A stretch of DNA of 64,000 bases from the NCBI GenBank assembly GCA_965153355.1, contig OZ231127.1, positions 20,150,001-20,214,000 of the forward strand. Reading direction: 5' to 3'. This document shows, one piece after another, positions 33,885-44,937 of the stretch. Position numbers and translations under genes: made by a program. This DNA comes from Flaccisagitta enflata. Lineage: Eukaryota > Chaetognatha > Sagittoidea > Aphragmophora. Positions within the stretch are counted from its first letter, which is position 1. Each line of letters starts with the position of its first letter. Under the pieces are notes generated by a model that saw only the letters and a list, made by a program, of their open reading frames with translations, searched no databases and was not told the DNA's origin.

Positions 33885-34191
33885 TAGGGTGGTCCGGAAT
33901 TGGGTCAAATTTCATATATTGATATACTTGAGCCCTTTGCACAAATGTTCAATAAAAGAAGGATTTCTCACAAGCTGGGGTGTGAAATCAAACAAGAAAC
34001 CTTGTCGGCAAAACTATAGGGTTGCCATGGGGATTTTTTTATTATCATAGAAAGCCTATAGTTTTGCCGCCATGGTTTAATCTTCAAATTCAGACCTCTA
34101 CTTGTGGGAAAACCTTCTTTTTGGTGCATTTCTGCAAAAAACTAGAGTATATCATTTTTTTGAAATTTGACCCTATTTCATGACCACCCTA
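33885..34191. mobile_element. 307-bp hAT-like MITE with 8-bp target duplication
   Basis: Ends TAGGGTGGTCCGGAATTGGG and CCTATTTCATGACCACCCTA form terminal inverted repeats with inner pairing (TCAAATTTCA and TGAAATTTGA). The flanks are an exact ATAGGTAT at 33877-33884 and 34192-34199. An 8-bp duplication with a TAGGG end is the hAT signature. An internal palindrome (AAAACTATAGG...CCTATAGTTTT) lies at its centre. No ORF. Confidence 0.9.
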
Positions 34192-34199
34192 ATAGGTAT

Positions 34200-34802
34200 T
34201 GGGTAACAAGGACTCTTACTCCCTTCATTTCCTTTTTCCTTTTTTTTTTCATTTTTCCTGTCCTGTCCTGTCCAGTGTCTCATCTTGTTTTTGCCCTCTG
34301 TATTGTCTGTGGGACAGGAGCAGTCACTTATTTGTTTGCTCTCTGTCATTGTCTTTCTTATCAATTCTTCGCCCTTTTATTGTCTAGGAGAGCCTCGCGC
34401 TTGTATATTTTCATGCTACGCTGCATCTGTGTTCATTTTTACTACCCATGGTGTTTGCCATCTGTACTGTCTATGGTGTCTGTATTTATTTTCCCTATCT
34501 CTGTTGTCTCTCCTTGTATTGCTATGCCATCTGTACTGTCTATGACGCTTCTTGCTCATAAGCACCTTTTTTCTCGGCCCTTAACTCCCATTCGAGGAAC
34601 CACAAATGGGGAAAAATTATCTTCCATTTTATAACCCTCTCGTGTCTCTCTTGTGTCTCTCGTGTCGACCCTTTCTATGGATTTTTCTATTCTATTTTCC
34701 CTTCGTTTATTCTCAACCTTCTCACCTAATACTTTTTCATTCTCTTTATTTTTGGGCTCAGGTCTATTCTTACTTTATCTTCCAGAATTTTTTCCCCATT
34801 TT
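34200..34802. other. No gene recognised
   Basis: Pyrimidine-rich sequence with imperfect repeats of TGCCATCTGTACTGTCTATG. Frames of up to 155 codons are low-complexity Phe/Leu/Ser/Cys. Confidence 0.45.
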
Positions 34803-35173
34803 TAGTCGCGGACACGGGACTCTACACCTTGCTTTGTCGGTCCGTCGGTTGGTTCATCTGTCGGTCATTCTGTCCGTCGGTCAGTTCAGTGGAGAACTGC
34901 CTATTCGGCACCAGATACAACGGTAAAACGGATTTGACAGCAGGCATTGTCAGGTCCCGAAATTTTCTAGGCTTTTGTAGTATTAATTTCTTTGGATTCA
35001 GCGGCACCGGTAATAAAGGTCAAACCGTATTGACCGACCGGAATTCTTTGTCCGATTGACCACTTTCTTTGGAATTACCGACCCTCCGGGCTCCGACCCT
35101 CAAACTCAACGACCCTCCAACCTCCAATCTGACCGACTCCCAAAATCGAGCGGTAAAGGCTCGTCCTCATCAG

Positions 35174-35175
<2 letters not shown>

Positions 35176-35223
<48 letters not shown>

Positions 35224-35315
35224 AGACTGAGACTGAGACTGAGACTGAGACAGAGATAAAGAGAGAGAGAGAGACAGAGAGAGACAGAGAGATAGAAACA
35301 GACAGACAGAACGCG
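35176..35315. repeat. (AG)n, (GAGACT)n and (GACA)n compound tract
   Basis: About 44 bases of AG, then five or six GAGACT units, then mixed GAGA/GACA. Confidence 0.95.
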
Positions 35316-35598
35316 CGAATGAGAATGTCTGGGAGTAATTGGAATCAGCATTGCTGTCAACCTCAAGAGGTTCTGATTTGTGGGCCTAGACCTCTATCCT
35401 GGAATGAGAAGCCTGAAAATGCATGATAAGAAGACCTTATCATAAAGCTCATGATAAGAACGCACTCAAACCATGTCATCACATTTTTTTCATAACCATC
35501 TAATCCTGAAATCTTTTTTTTTAAATTATCGTTGCTCATTTTTTCTACAGGTGACAGTTTGATCATCGTCATTTGATTTATTACCCCAAAATGTCCTA

Positions 35599-35970
35599 CA
35601 GTTTGATCTCAGTTTTGATAATTTTGGTTTTAATGACCTCGGTTTTAATGACCTTGGATTTAATGAACAGTTATATGGCATGATCATTAATGTGATTTTG
35701 TGTTTGTAAAAACATTGAATTTACTTCAACTACTTTCCATGATAAATTTTTATTTACATTGAAACATGATCAATTTTTGTTATCTTTTACAATTTTTTTT
35801 TATATTTGTATAGTTTCTAATTCTACTTATTCTTTGGCTTATTATTTTTTTTTTAAATTATTTACTTAAAAAGAAAAATAAAGAAAATGTAGAATTCGAT
35901 TTAACAACACTCGGATTTAACAGCCAAAATTTACAGGTCCCTTCAGAACCGTTAAATCGAGTTCCCACTG
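35599..35970. mobile_element. pogo/Tigger-like MITE
   Basis: The right end is TTAAATCGAGTTCCCACTG followed by TA, preceded by GAATTCGATTTAACAACACT and GGATTTAACAGCC. This is the CAGTGGGAACTCGATTTAAC pattern of pogo/Tigger ends. The left end (TA, CAGTTTGATCTCAGTTTTGA) is a diverged inverted copy with GGTTTTAATGACC and GGATTTAATGAAC. About 370 bp, with a TA target. No transposase remains. Confidence 0.6.
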
Positions 35971-36178
35971 TATAGGCTTTGTCTTTTTATAGTGTTGTAG
36001 GTTATTATAAGGTATTTCCTTGTGTTATACTGGTTTACTGTAGTTTTGTAGTACTCTAGTACTGCCCCTGCCCAACCGTCCGCGACTTTTTCCTTGGGTT
36101 TGGCTTGTTTTATTTCATACTCCTAAAATCTCAGACCTTTTTTAATACCAGTAATGGCGGTTATCGCCGTCAGGAAAA

Positions 36179-36275
36179 GTCGTTTTTTTTTTTGTTTTTT
36201 TTTTCGTTTTCGTTTTCGTTTTCGTTTTCGGTTTGTTTTTTTTTCTTGTTTTTGTATTTGTTTTTGTTTTTCCTC
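36179..36275. repeat. T-rich tract with (TTTTCG)n
   Basis: Poly(T) with five TTTTCG units, then TTTTTG variants. Confidence 0.9.
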
Positions 36276-36340
36276 TTATTTTCTCAAAAAACTGTTTCCA
36301 ATCAGTTCGTGGGCAGGTGTTAGGCCTGAGATTTACGCAC

Positions 36341-36952
36341 TTGAGTTGGACAACATTACAATGCCATAGACAGTTAAACTCTCTATTTGCATAGCAAACA
36401 ACTTAAATAGCAGACTTGATATTGACTGAATATTGAATACAAAAATTTGCAATGAATATGGAAATGGAATTCCAAAAAAAAAAAAAAAAATAGGTTCAGG
36501 CAATCCAAGAAAAGAAAAGGAAAAACGAGGTTTACGAATATCTGGACTTGGAAATCTAAAAATAGATACCGATATCGGTCACTTTTCCGATTCCCCATCA
36601 TGAAACGACGACTCAACATCCTTGACATTTTTCTTTTCCTCTTTTTTTTTTCTTTTTTATTTTCTGTCTTACTTCCTTGAGTTTTGCTTTCCAAGGCTAC
36701 CTTTATTTTTTCCCCAATTCTTTTTGTATATTTCCCCGCAGTTTCATGACACGCAATCCAAGTTTACTTCTTTCTGACTTCCTCGTTGCCTCATCATTAG
36801 AATCTGTAGAAGGTAGAAATGAACGCACAAGACTTGGGGCAGATCAGGGGAGGAACTTCGCATGAGAATTAGTTTAGGTGACAGTGAACCAGAGAGGAAA
36901 TGAATTCGATCTGAGTTGGACAACATTACAATGCAATAAACAGTTAAACATG
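36341..36952 (+). repeat. Pair of ~38-bp direct repeats 573 bp apart
   Basis: GAGTTGGACAACATTACAAT is followed by GC(C/A)ATA(G/A)ACAGTTAAAC at about 36343-36380 and again at 36915-36951. The unique sequence between holds no gene. It could be a duplication flanking an inserted segment. Confidence 0.6.
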
Positions 36953-38042
36953 CCGCCGACTTTTTGATGTATCATAGTGACTTTTAGTGTCCAAGAGTGC
37001 CAAAGATGATGACAGTGCCAACAATCCCATTGATATTTTATCCTCATCTGTTAATAAGTCTTATCTATTTTGTTAATATTCACATTAAAAGACATGTAGC
37101 GGGACAATGATATAAACCAGAACATAGAAACAAGATGAGGGAGGGGGGGGGGAGAACGAGGAGGATGTAATTAAGTCAACATTGAGATTATTTGCATATT
37201 GTAGCTTTAGGAAAACTGTTCAAAAGTTATGTCGCTTATTCGGATTACAGTCTATAGAGCTGGTACTATAACTTTGAAAAATCTTGTGATATGATAAAAC
37301 AGTAAAAAGAAAAACTAGTGCGCATTTAAAGGATATAAACATCGTACTGCCTTTATGTACCCTCACGCGAATGAGTTGATATGGATTATAAACATCAGTA
37401 AACCCATGGCCGTAGATCAGATATTAACGGATTGACTCCGTCTCGCGGTCGCGGAAGCCGCGAATAAGCATTCGAGCGGCAGCGTGAGCTGGAGTCCAGG
37501 CAAGACTCCAGGCAAGGCTCCAGCACCTGCGGTCAATCGGAGGTTAAGTTTATACTGGATAAGCATGACCTAATGATACGCGTTTAGGTTTTCAAATGAT
37601 TCTTGTATTCCTTGGCGTCTGGGCATGAACATTATGACTGCAAATATGGGAGATGCTGGTGCTAGTGTTAGCCATTAGGGATGGTGGTGGCACTACCCTC
37701 TCGCTGATTCTCACCCTCATCGTCAAATTGGCAGTATTTTGCTTTTCGGCAAAAAAAAGGATCAAGAGGCTTGCTGTGTCAAAGAGAGAGAGAGAGAGAG
37801 CGAGAGCGAGAGAGAGTTGGAGGCAAAAGAGACTGAGATGGACAAATGATAGAAAGTAAAACAAGGCCATTGGCCAGGGCCTAATTTTCGACCTCGTCTT
37901 AACTCCGCTTCACAGACACAAATAGGCCATTTGGCGGGATGTCAAAAGAAATGCGAAATCCTGAAGGACCGGAATGCTGGAATATCATGGAAGGAGATAT
38001 GCGGAGATCCTTCTGGCAGAAATCAATTTTTTGTGTGTTCTG
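36953..38042. other. No gene recognised
   Basis: Mostly unique sequence. It includes a GC-rich stretch (37430-37550, with GTCTCGCGGTCGCGGAAGCC) and a short AG run at 37782-37815. Confidence 0.4.
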
Positions 38043-38046
38043 CCTC

Positions 38047-38079
<33 letters not shown>

Positions 38080-38327
38080 TTTTCTGTCTTTATGTCTGTC
38101 TGTCCGTCTGTCTGTCTGTCTGTCTGTCTTTCCATGTCTGTCTATCACTGCGTCTGTCTCTGTATTGTTTTCTGACTCTATTTCACCTTCGGTCTGATTT
38201 CGTTTGTCTATCTGTCTGTCAGTCTCCATGTCGGTCTCTCTTGTCTGGCTATTTGCCTCTGTCTTTCTGTTTGCCTCTATTAGTCTTTTTCTCTGTCTGT
38301 CTGTGTCTGTCTATCTGTCTGTCTGAC

Positions 38328-38364
<37 letters not shown>

Positions 38365-38400
38365 GACTGTCTGTCGGTCTGTCTGTCTGTCTGTCTGTTA
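38043..38400. repeat. (CTGT)n tetranucleotide tracts
   Basis: Two main CTGT runs (38043-38130 and 38295-38400) with impure CTGT-rich sequence between. Confidence 0.95.
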
Positions 38401-39436
38401 TAAAGGAAAGGTCCCTCCGATTGGCGTGGAAATTGGATGCAACTAGTTTTTGGCCACGAAAAGCGCGCCAAAAATTGGCGCTCGTTGACCTTATTGTCTA
38501 TTGTTCCATTCTTCCGTAGGCGCAAAGTAACACTTGCCATATGCTCTTGATTGATTTCCGCCGCTGGCACAAAGACCTGGATAATAGGCAAAGTAGGTCA
38601 CATAAGGTAATCGGTTGTTCCTATATCAGATGGAAATTTAGAGTGGATGAGGCGGAACCACCTAGAAAGAGCAAACAAACACAATACTTAAGAAATATCC
38701 ACTAATCATAGAGGACACAGACGGACCGACTCACATACGCATACGAGCGCATACGCTCATTAACTTATACAGAGATGAGCAAAAAAAAAGCTAGAGAATG
38801 AATTTCGCCTGAACACGTCCAACTGTTAAAGCCGGAGTTGGAGGCTGCTCGCACTAAAGTGACGCCAGGAGGAAATAGGAACAATATCTCCGGGTTATGG
38901 GTTTATGATGGAAATTCCCCTGGGCTGAGATGACGCTTCCCATTTTTATCTGCCACAGATTTGGGTTTACCGCCGCTTCTTTTCCATTCTTTTCTATCGC
39001 GCCCCGTGTGCCGTGTACCGCCATCGCGTCCTTGTACTATAACTGACAGAATATCTGTCCATCCGTCCGTCCGTTTTTCAGACTCAAGACTTTCTTGTTT
39101 GTTTGTTTTGTTTGTTTTGTTTTGTTTTGTTTTCACTAACCCTTGCTTTATTTTTAGAATGTTTCAAGTTTGTTTTTCAAAATGTTATTTTTTATTACCA
39201 AAAGGTCCAGGATTCTTTTGTGTCTAACTGTCTATGTCCTTTCTATTAAACAGTAACTAGTCCGTCTTCCTTGTGGGCGGATTGTTGGGCGATCGGCCTT
39301 GTTTTCATACTAGGGCTGGTTTTCTCATGAAGCAACGATTTTTCCCCTTGTAGCGTTTCTTCCTCCATGTCTCCTAGGTTGAAACTTTTCTTTTCTTTTT
39401 GTCCAGATTGGATTTTCCTTTTTCTCTTGTTCTTTT
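38401..39436. other. No confirmed gene
   Basis: Unique sequence. A minus-strand frame at about 38402-38591 has a protein-like composition and an acceptor-like TTATCCAG at its start, but no donor. GTTTT pentamer repeats lie at 39100-39135. Confidence 0.4.
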
Positions 39437-39579
39437 TAGTCGCGGACACGCGACTGTACAACTTGCCGTGTCGGTCGGTCGGTCGGTCGCTGACGTTTTT
39501 GAACTGCGAGCGGTTTTTCGCAATACAGCTCCTGCCCAACCGTCCGCGACTATCTTGCCGTGTGTCCAACCTGGTTTTC
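39437..39579 (-). mobile_element. Family A short element, complete
   Basis: TAGTCGCGGACACGCGACTG, TACAACTTGCCGTGTCGG, CTCCTGCCCAACCGTCCGCG, ACTATCTTGCCGTG and CCAACCTGGTTTT. The 5' tag GTCGCGGAC equals the outer hairpin arm exactly. Confidence 0.88.
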
Positions 39580-39583
39580 CTTA

Positions 39584-39812
39584 TGGTCGCGTGCACGCAA
39601 CTCTACAACCCGCCATGTCGGTTGGTCTGTTTGTTTTTCTCTTTCTCGGTCGGTCATTCAAGCTGCGTTAATCGGGGACGTCCATTTGTTCAGCTCATCC
39701 ACAAAAATATAAAAGTATCTGATGTAGATGATGTTACATTGTTTGTAATTCTGTATAGTCTGTACTCTATCTTGAATCGGTGTGGGATAGCCGTGTGTTC
39801 AGCCTTGTTTTT
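39584..39812 (-). mobile_element. Family A element, adjacent tandem copy
   Basis: GGTCGCGTGCACGCAACTCT, ACAACCCGCCATGTCGG, then an unrelated core, ending GATAGCCGTGTGTTCAGCC and TTGTTTTT. It sits 4 bases from the previous copy in the same orientation. Confidence 0.7.
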
Positions 39813-40083
39813 ATCAACAAATTGAAAACCCGTACATAAGCATGACATCCGTTCATGAAGGGGTTCAACCGTGCTGTACAGTGTAGACACATTTGTTTCG
39901 TTTTGTTTTGTTAGATTTAAAAGATAACTCGCGATATCGAAAACCCATACATAAACTTTGCTTGATGGTATCACCGGAAGCCTTTGCATTGAAAAGTGGA
40001 TAATCCATCATCATCTCTTTGCTTCAATCTTGACAGACTCATCTGCTGCCTCTTCTACCTTCACTGCCTCATTCACTCTCCAG

Positions 40084-40126
<43 letters not shown>

Positions 40127-40272
40127 TTCGCCTTTGCTTCCTCCCATTCATTCTTCTATATGTCATTGTTTTTCTTGCTGCTTTTGTTCTCTCATTCTTC
40201 ACCAGTTTAGGTCCTCATTAATCTTATTATTCTTCTTTGTTTCTCACTTAACGCGTGCTATCGTGCATTCTG
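39813..40272. other. No gene; (CAT)n at 40084-40127
   Basis: A CATCAT trinucleotide run of about 43 bases lies in otherwise unique sequence. Confidence 0.6.
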
Positions 40273-40870
40273 TGTGCAGGGTCCGGCAAAATTTTTGGCT
40301 GCCTGCAAGCAGGATTTTTTAGTAGCTTCCTGCCTTCTATAGAATTAGATAATTTTCACCTGTTTTTGATACATTCAAGGTTCAGAATTACAAATTTATT
40401 ATAAATCCCTCTCAAATCCATCTAATTGGAAACTCAGAAAAACAAAATTTTGATGTTCTGATTAAAAAATCTTTTTTTTTTTATATCTCACCCTGTTAAT
40501 CCATCTGGTAAAAGATTTACGGCAGAGACACCTTTCAAAACCACTTCCCCGTGTTCAGTTATTGCATGGAGACTTGCGATAAAATTGGGGCAAAAAAATT
40601 CACTTACAAACTTTTCCTCAAACGCCCCATTTGTTATGGCTTGTAAGTACAGGTCACATGAAGCAATATCCATAAGATAAGGTAACTTCTTAAGCTTAAA
40701 TCTCCTGAACGAATAGAGCAAATGACCTCAACTTGGGCTCATTTTAAAGAGCAGACAAAGCTCTTTGAAATGAGCCCAAGTTGAGATCATTTGCTCAATT
40801 CGTCTAGGAGCAAGGGTCTTCCAAAGTTGATGTAATTTTCAGAAAAATGTCAAATACCCATACTACCCGA
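40273..40870 (-). repeat. Left inverted arm of a large repeat family
   Basis: The outer end (GTGTGCAGGGTCCGGCAAAA) and inner blocks (AATCCATCTGGTAAAAGATT, TACGGCAGAGACACCTTTCA) occur in reverse complement at 50450-50765. A minus-strand frame in it encodes nearly the same 43-residue peptide as the plus frame at 50517 (with VVLKGVSAVNLLPDGLTG). This is either a coding relic or conserved repeat sequence. Confidence 0.7.
40716..40796. repeat. Long-stem hairpin module, copy 1
   Basis: GAGCAAATGACCTCAACTTG...GGGCTCATTTTAAAGAGC, a 7-base loop AGACAAA, then the complementary strand back to GCTC. The stem is about 37 bp with one or two mismatches. Confidence 0.9.
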
Positions 40871-41904
40871 ATTAAAAAAAAACGCAAGTTTTTCTATAGC
40901 TCATTTTTGCGGCTTTGGTTCACTTGAGACATGAATTATCGGTGACCAAATTGAAGCTTTTTTCAAGGGCTTTCTTTTGAGAGCAATCCCACATCAGTAG
41001 CTTTATTTGTTAAGAAGTAATACTTAAAAGAAGGTGCAGGGGTCCAAATTTCAAAATGCAATCAGAGGAAAAAAAAGGTGATGGAGTAATTGCACCGCCA
41101 TGAGGAATCAGGCATTGTTTAACCCATGCTGTCTGCTTTCATAATTTTTATATTTGAGTTCCTCAATGTCTGTGATGAAGAATTAAGCACCAAATGTGAT
41201 TTATTACAATAAAACCTTTAAAATCATCATGGACTCTTAACTGAAAATCAAAGGCAAAAATTTCTCAAGTATATGAAAGTCGGACAACACTACTACTCAA
41301 CCCTACTTTACTTAAGGATGAGAGCCTTTGGAGCTCTCACTGGTGTTTAATCCGGACCCATCACAACTATCCTTAGTATTCAAAATATGTCACTTTTGCA
41401 TGGTGATTTCTCTGCATTAGCTTGATTCTGAAGGCTAAAACTCTCGGATATGATGCATGGAAGCTCAAACAAACCCCACCAGTTTACAAAATACTGCTCA
41501 GAAGGAAAAGTTAGTCTTATTCAATCACTTCTATGAAAAACTTGTTTTTTTTTTCAATTTGGGTAGTAGTACTTAGAGAGTTGGTATCTCTTCAACAAAA
41601 TGCATATATGGCGCCAGGCAAATGGCACACGTTATAAGGTGCCGCGCAGCGGAAGTTGTAACGGCCCTTCCCTCATAACGTGCTCAACTTTTCTTGCTAT
41701 CTGCTCAAGAAACCAACAACGTTATATTTCAATTAATCATTCCCGCTATTAGCTAATGTTGATGCACCCGCTGTGCTTGGATAAGGAATGGTGGTAAGCG
41801 CGACACTTTTTTCCTCCCTTTTATTCTCTTCCTTTTCTTTTTCCTCCCTTCCTATCATTTTATAAAGCCCGCCATAACTGGAAAGAAGACTTCTCCTAGC
41901 GCGG
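40871..41904. other. No gene recognised
   Basis: AT-rich sequence, probably inside the large repeat family. No frame of note. Confidence 0.4.
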
Positions 41905-41909
41905 GTCTC

Positions 41910-42124
<215 letters not shown>

Positions 42125-42258
42125 ATAAAAAATCGACCAACCGATCTGCAGACATCCATGTGGCACACAAGTAAAAATGCAAAGAGCTCGCTTGCTGACG
42201 TGACAGTCTGCATTGACGAGTAGTCCACACTTGATGAATATTCTTTACGGAGTTCACG

Positions 42259-42266
42259 CACACACA

Positions 42267-42342
<76 letters not shown>
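42259..42342. repeat. (CA)n microsatellite
   Basis: Nearly perfect CA repeat of about 84 bases. Confidence 0.98.
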
Positions 42343-42345
<3 letters not shown>

Positions 42346-42538
42346 GCAAACATGCCATCTTCGATGTTTTTCAGTTTTAGTGTAGTGAGGGATATTGTTC
42401 CACTTGTCATACCACTCAGTAGTCAGTAGCTTGGATTAGAATGTCTGGCGATTGCATTAAGCAAGACCTCAATTCTATCCTTCAATGGTATGGTTTCTTT
42501 ACATTGTTGCCCTCGAGTAATTTATTGAATTTTGGTTT

Positions 42539-43704
42539 CAGCGCACTGTGGTCCCCTAAATGAAAATTTGGGCGCTAACTTAAGAATTTGAATTTTTCAC
42601 CCACAGAGGTTATTCAGTATCCTAAAAAAACGCTACCTGGCAGTAATTGTTGTGCCGGATCAAATGGTAACACCTGCAGGTGTGTAGCCGTAATAGTAAA
42701 AGGGTGATTTAATATGATATTCAGCGTACAGTGAGCCACAAATTGCAAATTCAGGCGCAAAATAAAAAAAATCTAGAATTCTTGATCTTAAAAAAACCCT
42801 GATCTTTAAAGATTTTATAGTTTACAGTTTTTGAAATGTCTGATCTAATGGCAACATTGGGAACTTAGAACTTACCATTTCTGCAATAGAGAAAAACTAA
42901 AATTTTTTCTCGCTAAAATTTTTTCGCTAAATTTTCATTTGCTAAAATTTTCTCGCTAAAATTTTTTCTCCTAAAATTTTTCCGCTAAAATTTTTTTCGC
43001 TAAAATTTTACTCGCTAAAATTTTTTTTTAAAATTTTTCGCTAAAATTTTTTTCGCTAAAATTTTTTTTCAAAATTTTTTTTCTAAAATTTTCTCGCTAA
43101 AAATTTTTCGCTAAAATTTTCCTTGCTAAAATTTTTTCCACTAAAATTGATTCTCGCTAAAATTTCTTCTCGTTAAAATTTTCAAAAATTTTTTCAATTT
43201 TTTTTTCCTGCTTGATTTTATTTAGCAAATTCCCTGCAGTTTTGAGTAAAAATAAAAACATTCGGATTCAGCATAGTGAACACTACAAAACAATGCTTTT
43301 ATGATGAATCACTATGTCCCCTTAATTCAAAAATTTTAAGTCTAACTTTGCTTGTCTGTATCGCAGAAACCGTAGGTTTTACGCACCTGCGGACATATCA
43401 AAGACTATCAACTATGAAATTTTCAGTGGTGTTTTTTTTTTTTTTTTTGCTAAAAAATGCTGAATTTTTTAATTTTGCGCCTGAATTCATTATTTGTGGC
43501 GCACTGTGCATCGAATATCAATTCAAATCACCTCTTTTCTCTAAGATTGTTATGGCTGCACGTCTGCGGGCGTCACCATTGGATCCGGCACATCAAATAT
43601 TATCAGTTAAATTTTTTTAGATTCTGGATAACTTTTGTAAGTAGGAAATAAAATTTTTTTTAAGTTGGCGCCCAAATTTTCATTTTGGGGACCACAGTGC
43701 ACTG
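42539..43704. mobile_element. ~1.17-kb foldback element with tandem core
   Basis: Ends CAGCGCACTGTGGTCCCC and GGGGACCACAGTGCACTG form inverted repeats. Inner pairs include AAATTTGGGCGC with GCGCCCAAATTT, and GTGCCGGATCAAATGGTAAC with its diverged partner near 43575. The arms are roughly 500 bp around an AT-rich minisatellite. No clear target duplication and no ORF. Confidence 0.82.
42895..43195. repeat. CGCTAAAATTTTTT minisatellite (13-17 bp)
   Basis: About 20 irregular units of CTCGCTAAAATTTTTT at the centre of the foldback element. Confidence 0.92.
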
Positions 43705-43932
43705 AGATTTTAGCTTTTTGAGCTTTGACCGGACCTGTAAATGGGAGACCGTTTTTTGTTGCATGCTACACAACTCTATTGATTGCTATCTGGGTTGGTT
43801 GGTTTGTCGGTCAGTCACCATCTGCTTTTTCAGCCTTGTTCAGTGCATGGTCTGTGCATGGTTCTGTGTGTGCATCTCATGCTGTCTGGTTGATTGCCTG
43901 TCTGTTTTAGTTATTCAATCTCTGTCTCTTTT

Positions 43933-44020
43933 TAGTCGCGTGCACGCGACTCTACAACCCACTTTGTCTGTTAGTCCGTTGGTCCCTTGGTCCATCTGTC
44001 GGCAGGTCCGTCAAACTTTT
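43933..44020 (-). mobile_element. Family A 3' end, truncated by the next copy
   Basis: The hairpin AGTCGCGTGCACGCGACT, CTACAACCCACTTTGTC and a tetranucleotide run stop where the next copy begins. Confidence 0.8.
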
Positions 44021-44224
44021 TAGTCGCGTGCTACGCGACTCTACACCCCACTTTGTCGGTCCGTCGGTCCGTCCGTTGGTCCGTCCGTCCGTCTCACTTT
44101 ACTTTTTTGGGGTTTTTGCGGTCTTTGGCCTCACTGCTCCTGCCCAAGTGATCAAGTGACCTCAAATACGGCCCCTGACGACCCGCACGCGACTGGGGTC
44201 GCCGTGTATCTGGCCTTGTTTTTT
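44021..44224 (-). mobile_element. Family A element, complete
   Basis: TAGTCGCGTGCTACGCGACT, CTACACCCCACTTTGTCGG, CTGCTCCTGCCCAAGTGATC, CCGCACGCGACTGGGGTCGC and TATCTGGCCTTGTTTTT. The tag GTCGCGTGC matches the hairpin exactly. Confidence 0.88.
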
Positions 44225-44335
44225 TAGTTGCAGACATGCAATTCTATAAGAGGCTTTGTCTGTCCGTCAATTGGTTGGTCCGTTGGTCTGGGGTCATCAA
44301 GTTGAAAAGTGGGAAAATGAGCGTTTAAATACTTT
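44225..44335 (-). mobile_element. Family B 3' end fragment
   Basis: TTAGTTGCAGACATGCAATT, CTATAAGAGGCTTTGTCTG and GTCATCAAGTTGAAAAGTGG. It abuts the family A copy; the 5' end is missing. Confidence 0.75.
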
Positions 44336-44937
44336 TACAGGGAATACCCCGCCTACCGGGACGAAAAAAAACGACATATCTCTGCATCTAAATATGATGG
44401 ATTAATTCTGAAAACAGTTCCAGAGAGAGCTTTAGCCCCGATTTTGTTATTTATAAACTTTTTCATGGTGAGACCAATACTTTGGCCGCAGTATTACTTC
44501 CTTTGTAAATCATGAAATCTGGAATTGCAAGAATTTGCGAATGTGAAGTTTTAACAACATATCTTCATTCTCTAGCCAAATCTAGATGAATCGAGCTACT
44601 ATGCTGGGATTGGTCTTCAATGATAGATAATTCAATCAAGCTTCATACTCCACCATTCATTTTGCCTACTTTGAATGATTCTTGAAAATTTAACCGAGTT
44701 TCACCATAAAAAAGTTGGATTTTCGATTGTTTTTTCTTCAATTGAGTAAAAAATTCCAACAATAGAAATCTTGATATCAGTTTTAAAGCTTTTTTTATGA
44801 AACTACATTGATTCCCCCTTCAATCGAAGACAAATCCAAGTTTTTTTCATCCAATCTTTGTTGCCATAGTTAACAAAATAGTGTACAATTTTGCCAATTT
44901 ATGGAAGAAATTACAAGAAATTTGTCAAATTTGGGCT
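44336..44937. other. AT-rich, probable diverged foldback
   Basis: AACTTTTTCATGGTGAGACC and GAGTTTCACCATAAAAAAGT pair as an inverted repeat, but no clean ends were found. No gene. Confidence 0.35.

Larger units (their letters stand above)
34803..36112 (-). mobile_element. Family A copy interrupted by other repeats
   Basis: The hairpin end is at 34803 (TTAGTCGCGGACACGGGACT, CTACACCTTGCTTTGTCGG). The likely opposite end is at 36060-36112 (ACTGCCCCTGCCCAACCGTC, CGCGACTTTTTCCTTGGG, TTTGGCTTGTTTT). Between them lie an AG/GAGACT microsatellite and a pogo-like MITE. That the two ends belong to one copy is inference. Confidence 0.5.

Noticed and set aside
34167-34634. 155-codon Phe/Leu/Ser/Cys-rich frame resembling a membrane protein
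   Set aside because: It lies in a pyrimidine-rich stretch with TGCCATCTGTACTGTC repeats, so the hydrophobic composition is a by-product.
37430-37560. Possible tRNA gene in a GC-rich patch
   Set aside because: No cloverleaf with a T-loop GTTCRA and matching acceptor stem could be drawn.
38402-38591. Minus-strand frame with protein-like composition after an acceptor-like TTATCCAG
   Set aside because: No donor is found and the frame runs straight into a CTGT microsatellite; the family is not recognised.
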